Assembly (NCBI GenBank): GCA_900769955.1
Contig: CAAGIP010000094.1
Coordinates: 1-12,493 of the forward strand
Source: Spirochaetia bacterium
GTDB taxonomy: Bacteria > Spirochaetota > Spirochaetia > Sphaerochaetales > Sphaerochaetaceae
Length of the DNA stretch: 12,493 nucleotides
Direction of reading: 5' to 3'
In this document: one piece after another, positions 6,247 to 12,493 of the stretch
Layout of the letters: each line of letters opens with the position of its first letter
Position numbering within the stretch: position 1 is the stretch's first letter
The notes under the pieces: model-generated
Told to the model about the DNA's origin: nothing
Seen by the model: only the letters and a program-made list of their open reading frames with translations
Databases searched by the model: none
Position numbers and translations under genes: made by a program

Positions 6247-7473
6247 ATGGGGAAGATACTGGGAATAAATATCCGGAACTTTGGCGTTCTGAAGGATATC
6301 CGTATGGGTAAACTGTTAAGTTATCAGGAAGGCCAGGAACTTGGTAATATGGTTGCCATTATCGGCCCCAGTGGCAATGGAAAAAGTACTCTGGCAGATG
6401 CTTTCGGCTTCCTGTCCGACTGTCTGGCAACAGATGTTGAAACAGCATGTGATTCAAACAACCGTGGCGGATATGAACAGCTGGTTTCACAGGGAGCAAA
6501 GGAGCCCATTCACTTTGAAATTTACTTCAGGGAAAATAATAATTCTTCTCCGATTACATATGAACTGACTATTGCTGCAGACCGTAATGGACGTCCTTAT
6601 GTCAAGGAGGAGCGTCTTAGACAACGAAGACTAAGGCAGAAAATCGGAAGACCTTTATCCTTCCTGTATCTGACAAACGGTAAAGGCTACGTTTTTGAAG
6701 GCAAGGATGGGGGACAGGATGACGAAAGCAACGAGATAACCGGTAAAAAAGTTGAAGTAGAGCTTACTGAACCCCGCAAGCTGGGTATCGTTACACTCGG
6801 TACAATGAAACAGTATACCCGCGTGGAAAAGTTTCTGCTCTTCTTAAGAAGCTGGTATCTTTGTTATTTCTCCCCGGATAAGGCAAGACAGATTCAAACC
6901 TCACAGCCTACCCCGTATCTGGACAGGACCGGCAGCAATCTGAATAACGTTGCACAATACATGTACAGGGAAAACCCAAATGATTTCAGCAGGATTCTGA
7001 CTGACATACAGAATAAACTTCCCGACATCGATAGAATTACCCCGGTGAAGCTTGCCAATGGACAAATTGTTTTACAGTTCTGGCAAAAGGGTTTTAAGGC
7101 TCCCTTCTATTCACCCAGGATGTCAGATGGAACGCTGAAACTGTTTGCTTATTATCTTCTTCTTCATGAAAAGAATCCGAGGCAGCTGGTATTTGTGGAA
7201 GAACCTGAAAACGGCCTTTACCACCAGTATCTTGCTGACCTGTCCATGGAAATGAACAGAAGTACCGGATCGGGATATAGCAAACAGCTCTTTGTTTCCA
7301 CGCACAGTCCCTTCTTCGTCAATTCACTTGAACCTCAGCAGGTCTGGGTGCTCGAAAAAGGAAAAGATGGCTTTTCACACATTAAATGTGCAGCTGAATA
7401 CGAGTTTGTTTCAGACCTTGTCAGGGAAGGGGCTCCGATGGGAGATTTGTGGTACAGCAGGTATTTCGGATAA
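6247..7473 (+). CDS. ABC-type AAA ATPase (AAA_21/OLD-like), probable defence-module ATPase
   Basis: A 408-residue cytosolic ATPase with the SMC/OLD-type ABC fold and no transmembrane part. It opens with a strand-rich LGINIRNFGVLKDI; Walker A is GPSGNGKST (residues 40-48). A signature-like PRMSDGTLKLFAYYLLL lies at 290-306, Walker B QLVFVEEPENG at 313-323 (catalytic Glu318/319), and the switch histidine is in STHSP (351-355, His353). The end, GAPMGDLWYSRYFG, is a tail I associate with AAA_21 proteins that pair with DUF4276 partners. There is no fused TOPRIM domain, unlike single-chain OLD nucleases; instead the next gene supplies a TOPRIM-like candidate 12 nt downstream. AGGAGG at 6236-6241, 5 nt before the ATG, supports the start. 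Family knowledge links such ATPases to phage sensing and effector control (OLD, Gabija, PARIS); the trigger is unknown. Confidence 0.88.
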   Translation: MGKILGINIRNFGVLKDIRMGKLLSYQEGQELGNMVAIIGPSGNGKSTLADAFGFLSDCLATDVETACDSNNRGGYEQLVSQGAKEPIHFEIYFRENNNSSPITYELTIAADRNGRPYVKEERLRQRRLRQKIGRPLSFLYLTNGKGYVFEGKDGGQDDESNEITGKKVEVELTEPRKLGIVTLGTMKQYTRVEKFLLFLRSWYLCYFSPDKARQIQTSQPTPYLDRTGSNLNNVAQYMYRENPNDFSRILTDIQNKLPDIDRITPVKLANGQIVLQFWQKGFKAPFYSPRMSDGTLKLFAYYLLLHEKNPRQLVFVEEPENGLYHQYLADLSMEMNRSTGSGYSKQLFVSTHSPFFVNSLEPQQVWVLEKGKDGFSHIKCAAEYEFVSDLVREGAPMGDLWYSRYFG

Positions 7474-7485
7474 ACGGAGGATGGA

Positions 7486-8145
7486 ATGCACTTTCAGTTT
7501 CTCATTGAAGACCAATCAGGGCAGATCCTCATTGAACAGCTTATGCAGAAAGTACAGTCTGAACATCCGGACATAACATGTAATTACAAAGCTTTCAGGG
7601 GAATCGGTGGATTTACAAAGAAAAATACAGTCAAAGAAACAAAGGATGGCAAGCTTCTTAATGACTTATCCACCTATCTGGCAGGCTTTGACAGAAGTTT
7701 GAAACATATTGATGCAGCAGTATTTATCATAGTCGATAATGATGACAGAGATACTGCATCATTCCGGAATGAGCTGGAATCTGTTGCAAAAAGCAGGAAC
7801 ATCACCGTGGATCATGTATTCTGTATCGCTGTTGAAGAAATTGAAGCGTGGCTGCTTGGTGATCAGTCAGCTTTACTGAAAGCATATCCCCAAGCCAGTA
7901 CTTCACGTCTCAGAAGCTATGTGCAGGATAAAATATGTGGAACATGGGAGATTCTTGCTGATGCCATATACCCCGGAGGGATTTCAAAAATGAAAAAGGA
8001 CAATCCTGCATATACCGGGATAGGGCGAAAAAAATGTGAGTGGGCCAGAGAAATCGGAAAATACATGGACCTGCACAACAACAAATCACCAAGTTTTAAT
8101 TATTTTGTGACAGAAGTGCAGAAGAGAGCCGGCAAAGCACTGTAA
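7486..8145 (+). CDS. DUF4276-family protein, putative TOPRIM-like nuclease partner of the ATPase
   Basis: A 219-residue protein that I recognise as DUF4276-like from its pattern and from the adjacent AAA_21 gene. The first strand ends in LIEDQSG with Glu8, and a second hydrophobic strand ends in VDNDD with Asp84 and Asp86; a glutamate followed later by DxD is the TOPRIM metal-binding layout used by OLD-family nucleases. CIAVEEIEAWLLGD (113-126) is a highly conserved-looking acidic/Trp segment, and KKCEWAREIG ... SPSFNYF (182-207) closes the domain. No signal peptide or membrane segment. GGAGG at 7476-7480, 5 nt from the ATG, and 12-nt spacing from the ATPase stop indicate one operon. By analogy with AriB of PARIS or the TOPRIM half of OLD it may be the nuclease effector controlled by the ATPase. 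Catalysis is inference; the DUF has no function that I can cite. Confidence 0.8.
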   Translation: MHFQFLIEDQSGQILIEQLMQKVQSEHPDITCNYKAFRGIGGFTKKNTVKETKDGKLLNDLSTYLAGFDRSLKHIDAAVFIIVDNDDRDTASFRNELESVAKSRNITVDHVFCIAVEEIEAWLLGDQSALLKAYPQASTSRLRSYVQDKICGTWEILADAIYPGGISKMKKDNPAYTGIGRKKCEWAREIGKYMDLHNNKSPSFNYFVTEVQKRAGKAL

Positions 8146-8373
8146 GCTTCATTATCACTTAAACGGAGATTATAGCAAGCAGCGATCCAGGGAATCATTG
8201 AAGAATGATCGTTCAGACTATGACAAAATTGGGAAGTTCACTCTTTCCTGGTGTGCTTTACCGGATTTGGGCAAACTGAAGGTGACGCGCATTGCATATC
8301 ACTTATATTCATGCTTTACCCTTCCTCAACACTTCCAAATCGCTTACTATTCTAGAAACGGAGGATTATTACT
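8146..8373. other. 228-bp gap between the cassette and apeB; possible insertion or deletion scar
   Basis: No recognisable gene or terminator is seen here. One plus-strand frame stays open from the end of the DUF4276 gene to the TGA overlapping the apeB start region (roughly 80 codons, with LKNDRSDYDKIGKF near 8199-8240) but has no good start codon or recognisable family. A near-copy of the apeB ribosome-binding region (AAACGGAGGATTAT, 8356-8369) occurs at 8161-8173 as AAACGGAGATTAT, without a start codon after it. No convincing promoter for apeB was found. Confidence 0.4.
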
Positions 8374-9696
8374 ATGAACGAAGAACTCATTCAGGGTTAC
8401 AGAGACTTCCTTGATAACGGCAAGACCGAGAGGGAGTGTATTTCAGAGACGGTGAAAGCCGCTGTGGATAAGGGCTATAAGGAGCTCTGCACCGTCACTG
8501 AACTGAAACCCGGTGATAAGGTATATCATGTGAACAGGGATAAGTCGATCGCACTCTTCCACATCGGATCAGAGGATATCGAAAAGGGAATGAACATTCT
8601 CGGTGCCCATATCGATTCACCCAGACTCGATCTTAAGATGAAGCCGCTTTATGAAAAAGACGGCATTGTATATCTAAACACTCACTACTACGGCGGTATC
8701 AAGAAGTATCAGTGGGTTGCACACCCGCTTGCACTTCACGGCGTTGTCTTCAGAAAGGACGGTACATGTGCACTTGTGAATGTAGGTGAGGATGAGGATG
8801 ACACAGCACTGTGCATCTCCGACATTCTTCCCCACATAGCTCAGGACCAGATGAAGAAGACCGCAGCTGAGTTCTTCCCCGGTGAGGATCTTGATCTCGT
8901 GGTCGGTCTCACACCAAAGGGAAGTGAGGAAAAGGATGCAGGAAAGAATGCAATCATGGAGCTTATTAAGGAGCGCTATGACATTGATGAAGCAGATTTC
9001 CTCTCTGCAGAGCTTGAGGTCGTTCCCGCAGGAAGGACAAGAATGCTCGGTTTCGACCGCTCCATGATCCTCGGCTACGGTCAGGATGACAGGGTATGCT
9101 CCTACACTTCCCTTCAGGCACTCCTGGATGCAGAAGGTGTACCTGAGAGGACGGCCTGCTGTCTTCTTGTTGACAAGGAAGAGATCGGATCAACGGGAGC
9201 AACGGGAATGGACAGCGCACTGCTTCCAAACATCCTTTCCGAAGTGCTCGCACTTCTCGGAAAGACAAGCGACCTGTCCCTCAGGAGGACACTCAGGAAT
9301 TCCTACATGCTTTCCAGTGACGTAAACTCCGCATATGATCCCCTTCACACTGAGCTTTACGATAAGCAGAACTCATCAGTGCTTGACGGAGGAGTCGTAT
9401 TCAACAAGTACACAGGATCCCGCGGAAAGTCAGGTGCAAGTGATGCTAACCCTGAGTTCATAGCAAAGCTCAGAAAAGTCATGGATGATAACGGCGTTAC
9501 ATTCCAGATGGCTGAGATGGCAAGGGTCGATGTGGGCGGAGGCGGAACAATCGCGAAGTTCGCTGCTTACTACGGTATGGAAGTCATCGACTGCGGTGTC
9601 GCGGTGCTTTCAATGCACGCACCCTGGGAGATCACAAGCGCATTCGATGTGGAAAGCGCATATAACTGCTACAGGGCATTCCTGACACTTAAATAA
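8374..9696 (+). CDS. apeB: M18 family zinc aminopeptidase
   Basis: A 440-residue cytosolic metallo-aminopeptidase at the normal M18 length. All co-catalytic dizinc elements are visible: His79 in GAHIDSPR, the bridging Asp238 in GYGQDDR, the general base and ligand Glu269/Glu270 in DKEEIGSTGA, Asp316 in SSDVN, and His415 near the end in SMHAPWE. GGGGTIAK (388-395) is also typical of the family. M18 enzymes (aspartyl aminopeptidase and aminopeptidase I relatives) form large tetrahedral dodecamers that trim N-terminal residues, often acidic or hydrophobic, from short peptides, so it serves peptide turnover. GGAGG at 8360-8364, 9 nt before the ATG, supports the start. No promoter was clear in the 228-bp gap upstream, so read-through from the AT-richer cassette cannot be excluded. 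It ends in its own terminator. Confidence 0.95.
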   Translation: MNEELIQGYRDFLDNGKTERECISETVKAAVDKGYKELCTVTELKPGDKVYHVNRDKSIALFHIGSEDIEKGMNILGAHIDSPRLDLKMKPLYEKDGIVYLNTHYYGGIKKYQWVAHPLALHGVVFRKDGTCALVNVGEDEDDTALCISDILPHIAQDQMKKTAAEFFPGEDLDLVVGLTPKGSEEKDAGKNAIMELIKERYDIDEADFLSAELEVVPAGRTRMLGFDRSMILGYGQDDRVCSYTSLQALLDAEGVPERTACCLLVDKEEIGSTGATGMDSALLPNILSEVLALLGKTSDLSLRRTLRNSYMLSSDVNSAYDPLHTELYDKQNSSVLDGGVVFNKYTGSRGKSGASDANPEFIAKLRKVMDDNGVTFQMAEMARVDVGGGGTIAKFAAYYGMEVIDCGVAVLSMHAPWEITSAFDVESAYNCYRAFLTLK

Positions 9697-9707
9697 GGTA
9701 TAACAGA

Positions 9708-9741
9708 GGGTCATGTCAGATCGACGTGGCCCCTACTTTTT
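9708..9741 (+). terminator. Intrinsic terminator of apeB
   Basis: GGGTCATGTC (9708-9717) pairs with GACGTGGCCC (9723-9732) around a 5-nt loop, 10 bp with two G-U wobbles in plus-strand RNA, followed by CTAC and five Ts. On the minus strand the wobbles become C-A mismatches, so it should act for apeB only. Its T tract touches the stop codon of the convergent YkgJ-like gene. Confidence 0.75.
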
Positions 9742-10250
9742 CAGAAGTCTTCTTCCTTCATCCCTTCAATCCGCCTTACGGTACTTTTCACATAGTGAAA
9801 CATCTCAAGCACGGGAGGGCACACAAAAGAAAGCTCCAGTACGTTATTGAGTCTGTCGGACATCTCATCCCTTGATGTATAGGGAAAGTCCCGGCAGTCT
9901 TCGGGACGTGCCCCTTCGGAAAGTATGCATCCACCCTTCCCCAGAAGCGCACAGGGAAGGCCCTTTGCATTGGACTCATCTTCCAGATACTTTTCCCTGA
10001 ACTCTTCCGGTGTCAGATTCAGGTCTGCGGCGGCCCTTTCCAGTTCACTTTCAGAAAATACTCCTTTGAACTTCCTGCAGCAGTTCCTGCATGAAGAGCA
10101 GTCATAGTTCATGAAGATATCATTATGGAGTTCGTGAAATGCTTCGTCGACTGTTTCCTCATCGACCATGCTTTTCAGGTACATTACGGTGCTTTTATTC
10201 TTTTTCCACTCCCTTTCGGCAGCGGATTCAAGTGTTTTCAGTGTTTCCAT
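9741..10250 (-). CDS. YkgJ-family cysteine-cluster protein
   Basis: A 169-residue soluble protein with the CxxCxxCC signature of the YkgJ/Fe-S-cluster (former UPF0153) family. Cys51, Cys54, Cys57 and Cys58 form the first cluster (DCSSCRNCCRKF); Cys100, Cys108, Cys119 and Cys144 (LPCALL, GGCIL, EDCRDFP, FVCPP) complete eight conserved cysteines likely to bind zinc or an iron-sulfur cluster. The CRDFP element is a family hallmark. About 45 N-terminal residues are predicted helical and charged. The biochemical role of this family is not established, so none is assigned. There is no Shine-Dalgarno before the ATG at 10250; an extended -10 (TGGTATTAT) ends 7 nt upstream, suggesting leaderless transcription. 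It lies downstream of glnN on the same strand but behind a strong terminator, hence a separate unit. Confidence 0.88.
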   Translation of the reverse strand: METLKTLESAAEREWKKNKSTVMYLKSMVDEETVDEAFHELHNDIFMNYDCSSCRNCCRKFKGVFSESELERAAADLNLTPEEFREKYLEDESNAKGLPCALLGKGGCILSEGARPEDCRDFPYTSRDEMSDRLNNVLELSFVCPPVLEMFHYVKSTVRRIEGMKEEDF

Positions 10251-10257
10251 GTTTTTT

Positions 10258-10266
10258 ATAATACCA
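10258..10266 (-). promoter_or_regulatory. Extended -10 promoter of the YkgJ-like gene
   Basis: On the minus strand TGG-TATTAT (10266-10258) fits the extended -10 form TGnTATAAT with one mismatch, and seven bases separate it from the ATG, placing the expected transcription start at about the start codon. It sits directly after the glnN terminator. Confidence 0.5.
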
Positions 10267-10273
10267 CAGAAAC

Positions 10274-10304
10274 AAAAAAGAGGGGCCCGTTTCCAGGCAC
10301 CCTC
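10274..10304 (-). terminator. Intrinsic terminator of glnN
   Basis: On the minus strand GAGGG (10304-10300) pairs with CCCTC (10284-10280); above a bulged T, GCCT pairs with GGGC, leaving a 6-nt loop; six Ts follow (10279-10274). It starts 21 nt after the glnN stop and separates it from the YkgJ-like gene. Confidence 0.8.
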
Positions 10305-10325
10305 AGGGAAGGTAGATTATTATAA

Positions 10326-12413
10326 TCAAACGTAGAACAGCATTTCACCGTATGTAGGATATGGCCAATCCTTCTGATCTACGATTAATTCAAGACTGTC
10401 TGAGACACTCCTTACATCATCCATTGCGGGAATGATCGCATTTCTGGTGTAGTGAGCCAGATCACTTCCTGTGTACTCAGCTGAGAGGGCTACTGCCTTC
10501 TCAAGCTCTGTCACTGCAGCTTCAAGCTTATCGATAAGGGCCGTTACCTCCATGATGAGAGCCGTCTCGCTCTTGCACTCAAGGCCGGGAACCGCGCTCT
10601 TCTTTGCAGCAACTGCTCCTGCAACCTCACCTGCATACTTCACGCATGCGGGAAGTACCTGCCTGTTGACCATGTCGATGAGGGTTGTTGCCTCGATGTG
10701 AATGGTCTTTGAGTACTCCTCATTGAGGATCTCGTAGCGGGAGTGCATCTCGACGGAGTTGAAGATACCGAATTCACTGAAGAGCTCGATGTTCTTCGGG
10801 GCAATGAAGGTGTCATAGGCATCGGGAGAGCTCTTGAGGTTGAGGAGTCCTCTCTTCTCCGCTTCGGTAACCCACTCAGGAGCGTAGTTGTTGCCGTTGA
10901 AGACAATTCTCTTATGCTCCGCATAGGTCTTCTTCACAAGTTCCGTCACCGCACCGTTGAGATCATCGGCATCCTTCAGGACTTCATAGAAGCCTTTGAG
11001 CTCCTTTGCGACAATGGTGTTCAGAACGATGTTCGGACCAGCAACTGAGAATGATGATCCAAGCATTCTGAACTCGAACTTGTTGCCTGTGAAAGCGAAC
11101 GGGCTCGTTCTGTTTCTGTCTGTCGTATCCTTGGGGAATGCAGGCAGTACGTGGACACCGAGCTCCATCTGCACCTTGCCCTTTCCGTTCACTGCCTTAC
11201 CGCTGACGAGACCCTCGAGGATCTCGGTGAGCTCATCACCCAGGAACATCGAAACGATTGCAGGAGGTGCTTCGTTGGCTCCGAGACGGTGATCGTTGCC
11301 TGCGCTCGCAACGGATACCCTCATCAGATCCTGATACTCATCGATGGCCTTGATGACTGCTACGAGGAAAAGAAGGAACTGAGCATTATCCTTAGGACTG
11401 TCACCGGGTTCAAGGAGGTTAATTCCGGTGTCAGTACTGATGGACCAGTTGTTGTGCTTACCGCTACCGTTGACGCCTGCGAAGGGCTTCTCATGGAGAA
11501 GGCATGCAAAGCCATGGCGGTCAGCGATCTTCTTCATCAGCTCCATTGTGAGCTGGTTGTGGTCAACCGCGATGTTGGTGGTTCCGAATACGGGAGCAAG
11601 CTCATGCTGGCACGGAGCGACCTCGTTGTGGCTGGTCTTCGCATTGATGCCGAGCTTCCAGAGTTCCCTGTCCAGGTCCTTCATGTAAGCAGATACCCTG
11701 CTTCTGATGGCACCGAAGTAGTGGTCTTCCATCTCCTGACCTTTCGGGGAACGCGCACCGAGAAGAGTCCTGCCTGTGTAGATGAGGTCCTTTCTCTTTG
11801 CATAGTCCTTCTTGTCGATGAGGAAGTACTCCTGCTCGGGACCGACTGTGGTGTTGACCTTCTTCACATCTGTTTTTCCGAAAAGGTGAAGGACCTTCAC
11901 TGCCTGCTCGCTGACTGCTTCCATTGATCTTAAGAGCGGGGTCTTCTTGTCGAGAACCTCACCGGAGTATGAACAGAATGCAGTGGGGATACAGAGCGTA
12001 TCATCCTTAATGAATGCATAGCTTGTCGGATCCCAGGCCGTGTAACCGCGGGCTTCGAACGTTGCCCTGATACCGCCTGAGGGGAAGGATGATGCATCGG
12101 GCTCACCCTTGATGAGTTCCTTACCGGAGAACTCAAGAAGAACCTTTCCTCCGTCAACGGGGGAAATGAAAGCCTCGTGCTTCTCTGCAGTGATGCCTGT
12201 CATCGGCTGGAACCAGTGCGTATAGTGTGTGCAGCCCTTCTCGATTGCCCATGACTTCATTGCATTGGCAACACTGTTGGCCACATTGAGATCAAGATCC
12301 TTGCCTTCGGCAACGGTCTTCTTCAGAGCTTTGTAGACATCCTTGGGGAGGCGTTCCCTCATTGTCTCATCGTTAAATACCAGACATCCGAAGTAATCAG
12401 CGACTGTTTCCAT
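10326..12413 (-). CDS. glnN: Type III glutamine synthetase
   Basis: A 695-residue glutamine synthetase of the GS-III class (about 690-730 aa, a dodecamer), which makes glutamine from glutamate, ammonia and ATP in the cytosol. Class features in order: THWFQPMTG near residue 65, SGGIRATFEARGYTAWDP at about 113-130, catalytic VGPEQEYF (190-197), NEVAPCQHELAP (263-274), GVNGSGKHNNWS (313-324), AGNDHRLGANEAPP (371-384) and NRTSPFAFTGNKFEFR (434-449), then the long helical C-terminal region specific to GS-III ending in WPYPTYGEMLFYV. I chose the ATG at 12413 (METVADYFG) because AAGGAG lies 7 nt upstream (12426-12421); a longer TTG start at 12479 would have to translate through a terminator hairpin. 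The leader hairpin suggests control by transcription attenuation. No nitrogen regulator gene is in the window. Confidence 0.95.
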   Translation of the reverse strand: METVADYFGCLVFNDETMRERLPKDVYKALKKTVAEGKDLDLNVANSVANAMKSWAIEKGCTHYTHWFQPMTGITAEKHEAFISPVDGGKVLLEFSGKELIKGEPDASSFPSGGIRATFEARGYTAWDPTSYAFIKDDTLCIPTAFCSYSGEVLDKKTPLLRSMEAVSEQAVKVLHLFGKTDVKKVNTTVGPEQEYFLIDKKDYAKRKDLIYTGRTLLGARSPKGQEMEDHYFGAIRSRVSAYMKDLDRELWKLGINAKTSHNEVAPCQHELAPVFGTTNIAVDHNQLTMELMKKIADRHGFACLLHEKPFAGVNGSGKHNNWSISTDTGINLLEPGDSPKDNAQFLLFLVAVIKAIDEYQDLMRVSVASAGNDHRLGANEAPPAIVSMFLGDELTEILEGLVSGKAVNGKGKVQMELGVHVLPAFPKDTTDRNRTSPFAFTGNKFEFRMLGSSFSVAGPNIVLNTIVAKELKGFYEVLKDADDLNGAVTELVKKTYAEHKRIVFNGNNYAPEWVTEAEKRGLLNLKSSPDAYDTFIAPKNIELFSEFGIFNSVEMHSRYEILNEEYSKTIHIEATTLIDMVNRQVLPACVKYAGEVAGAVAAKKSAVPGLECKSETALIMEVTALIDKLEAAVTELEKAVALSAEYTGSDLAHYTRNAIIPAMDDVRSVSDSLELIVDQKDWPYPTYGEMLFYV

Positions 12414-12430
12414 TGTTTTTCTCCTTCCTG

Positions 12431-12470
12431 ATAAAAAAAAGGACGTTTTGGCCTGAGCCCTAACGTCCTT
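12431..12470 (-). terminator. Intrinsic terminator in the glnN leader (possible attenuator)
   Basis: On the minus strand AAGGACGTT (12470-12462) pairs perfectly with AACGTCCTT (12447-12439), with an inner GGC/GCC pairing and a CTGA/TCAG tetraloop, and is followed by a run of Ts (through 12433). The Shine-Dalgarno of glnN begins only 7 nt after the T run, leaving no room for a separate promoter. It is either the terminator of an upstream gene outside the window that is read through, or an attenuator in the glnN leader. Confidence 0.75.
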
Positions 12471-12493
12471 GTTATGCAAGTGTTGTACAAAAA

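Noticed and set aside
8199..8376. Possible small protein in the gap before apeB (LKNDRSDYDKIGKF frame)
   Set aside because: Only a TTG could start it, without a good ribosome-binding site, and nothing in it matches a known family; reported only as part of the gap.
11151..11927. Long plus-strand open frame (258 codons) antisense to glnN
   Set aside because: It lies wholly inside a well-supported gene, shows no family resemblance and has no ribosome-binding site; such frames arise from codon bias.
12414..12479. 22-residue N-terminal extension of glnN from a TTG codon
   Set aside because: It would read through the leader hairpin and T run, has no ribosome-binding site, and the ATG at 12413 has a well-spaced AAGGAG and matches the usual GS-III start.
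1..12493. tRNA, rRNA, CRISPR arrays, insertion sequences, integrases
   Set aside because: No cloverleaf-like, array-like or transposase/integrase-like sequence was recognised by reading both strands; no computed search was possible.

Overview
The window looks like a chromosomal segment of a Bacillota (Firmicutes) anaerobe, probably a clostridia-like gut lineage. The basis is the type III glutamine synthetase, the M18 aminopeptidase of the clostridial kind, strong GGAGG ribosome-binding sites, and a surface lipoprotein of the Cthe_2159 (DUF4353) family. This is inference from gene content; no marker gene fixes the taxon, and a spirochaete is a possible alternative. Hand-counted lines of the housekeeping genes are about 50-55% GC. 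No tRNA, rRNA, CRISPR array, integrase or transposase was recognised.

Layout. (1) 1-1656, plus strand: the 3' part of a long U32 'peptidase' gene, a family now linked to RNA hydroxylation. It converges on a minus-strand group across a hairpin terminator at 1657-1682. (2) 3841-1688, minus strand: a small ArsR-family repressor with a CVC metal-box motif, then a six-helix membrane protein, then a Gfo/Idh/MocA oxidoreductase whose start overlaps the membrane-protein stop (ATGA). (3) 3986-5797, plus strand, divergent from arsR: a large lipoprotein predicted to fold as a right-handed beta-helix, ending in a Met/Gly/Pro-rich tail with PEGF repeats. A strong terminator follows.

(4) 5985-8145, plus strand: a compact three-gene cassette of an XRE-type regulator, an ABC-type AAA ATPase and a DUF4276 protein with TOPRIM-like acidic residues. 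Sampled lines are clearly more AT-rich (about 35-43% GC) than the flanks. This is the accessory part of the window and the best candidate for a new or little-described system. It resembles a split OLD/PARIS-like ATPase plus nuclease defence module with its own regulator. A 228-base gap (8146-8373) that may hold a scar separates it from the next gene.

(5) 8374-9696, plus strand: M18 aminopeptidase (apeB-like), ending in a terminator against a convergent gene. (6) 10250-9741, minus strand: a YkgJ-family cysteine-cluster protein. (7) 12413-10326, minus strand: type III glutamine synthetase (glnN). Its leader contains an intrinsic terminator with eight Us just upstream of the Shine-Dalgarno, which suggests attenuation.

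The housekeeping genes (amino-acid and peptide metabolism, RNA modification) do not form one pathway. The functional units visible are the ArsR/lipoprotein divergent pair, the membrane protein-oxidoreductase overlap, and the regulator-ATPase-DUF4276 cassette. Two minus-strand genes (starts at 3513 and 10250) have a good -10 box exactly 7 nt before the ATG and no Shine-Dalgarno, so leaderless transcripts are plausible.
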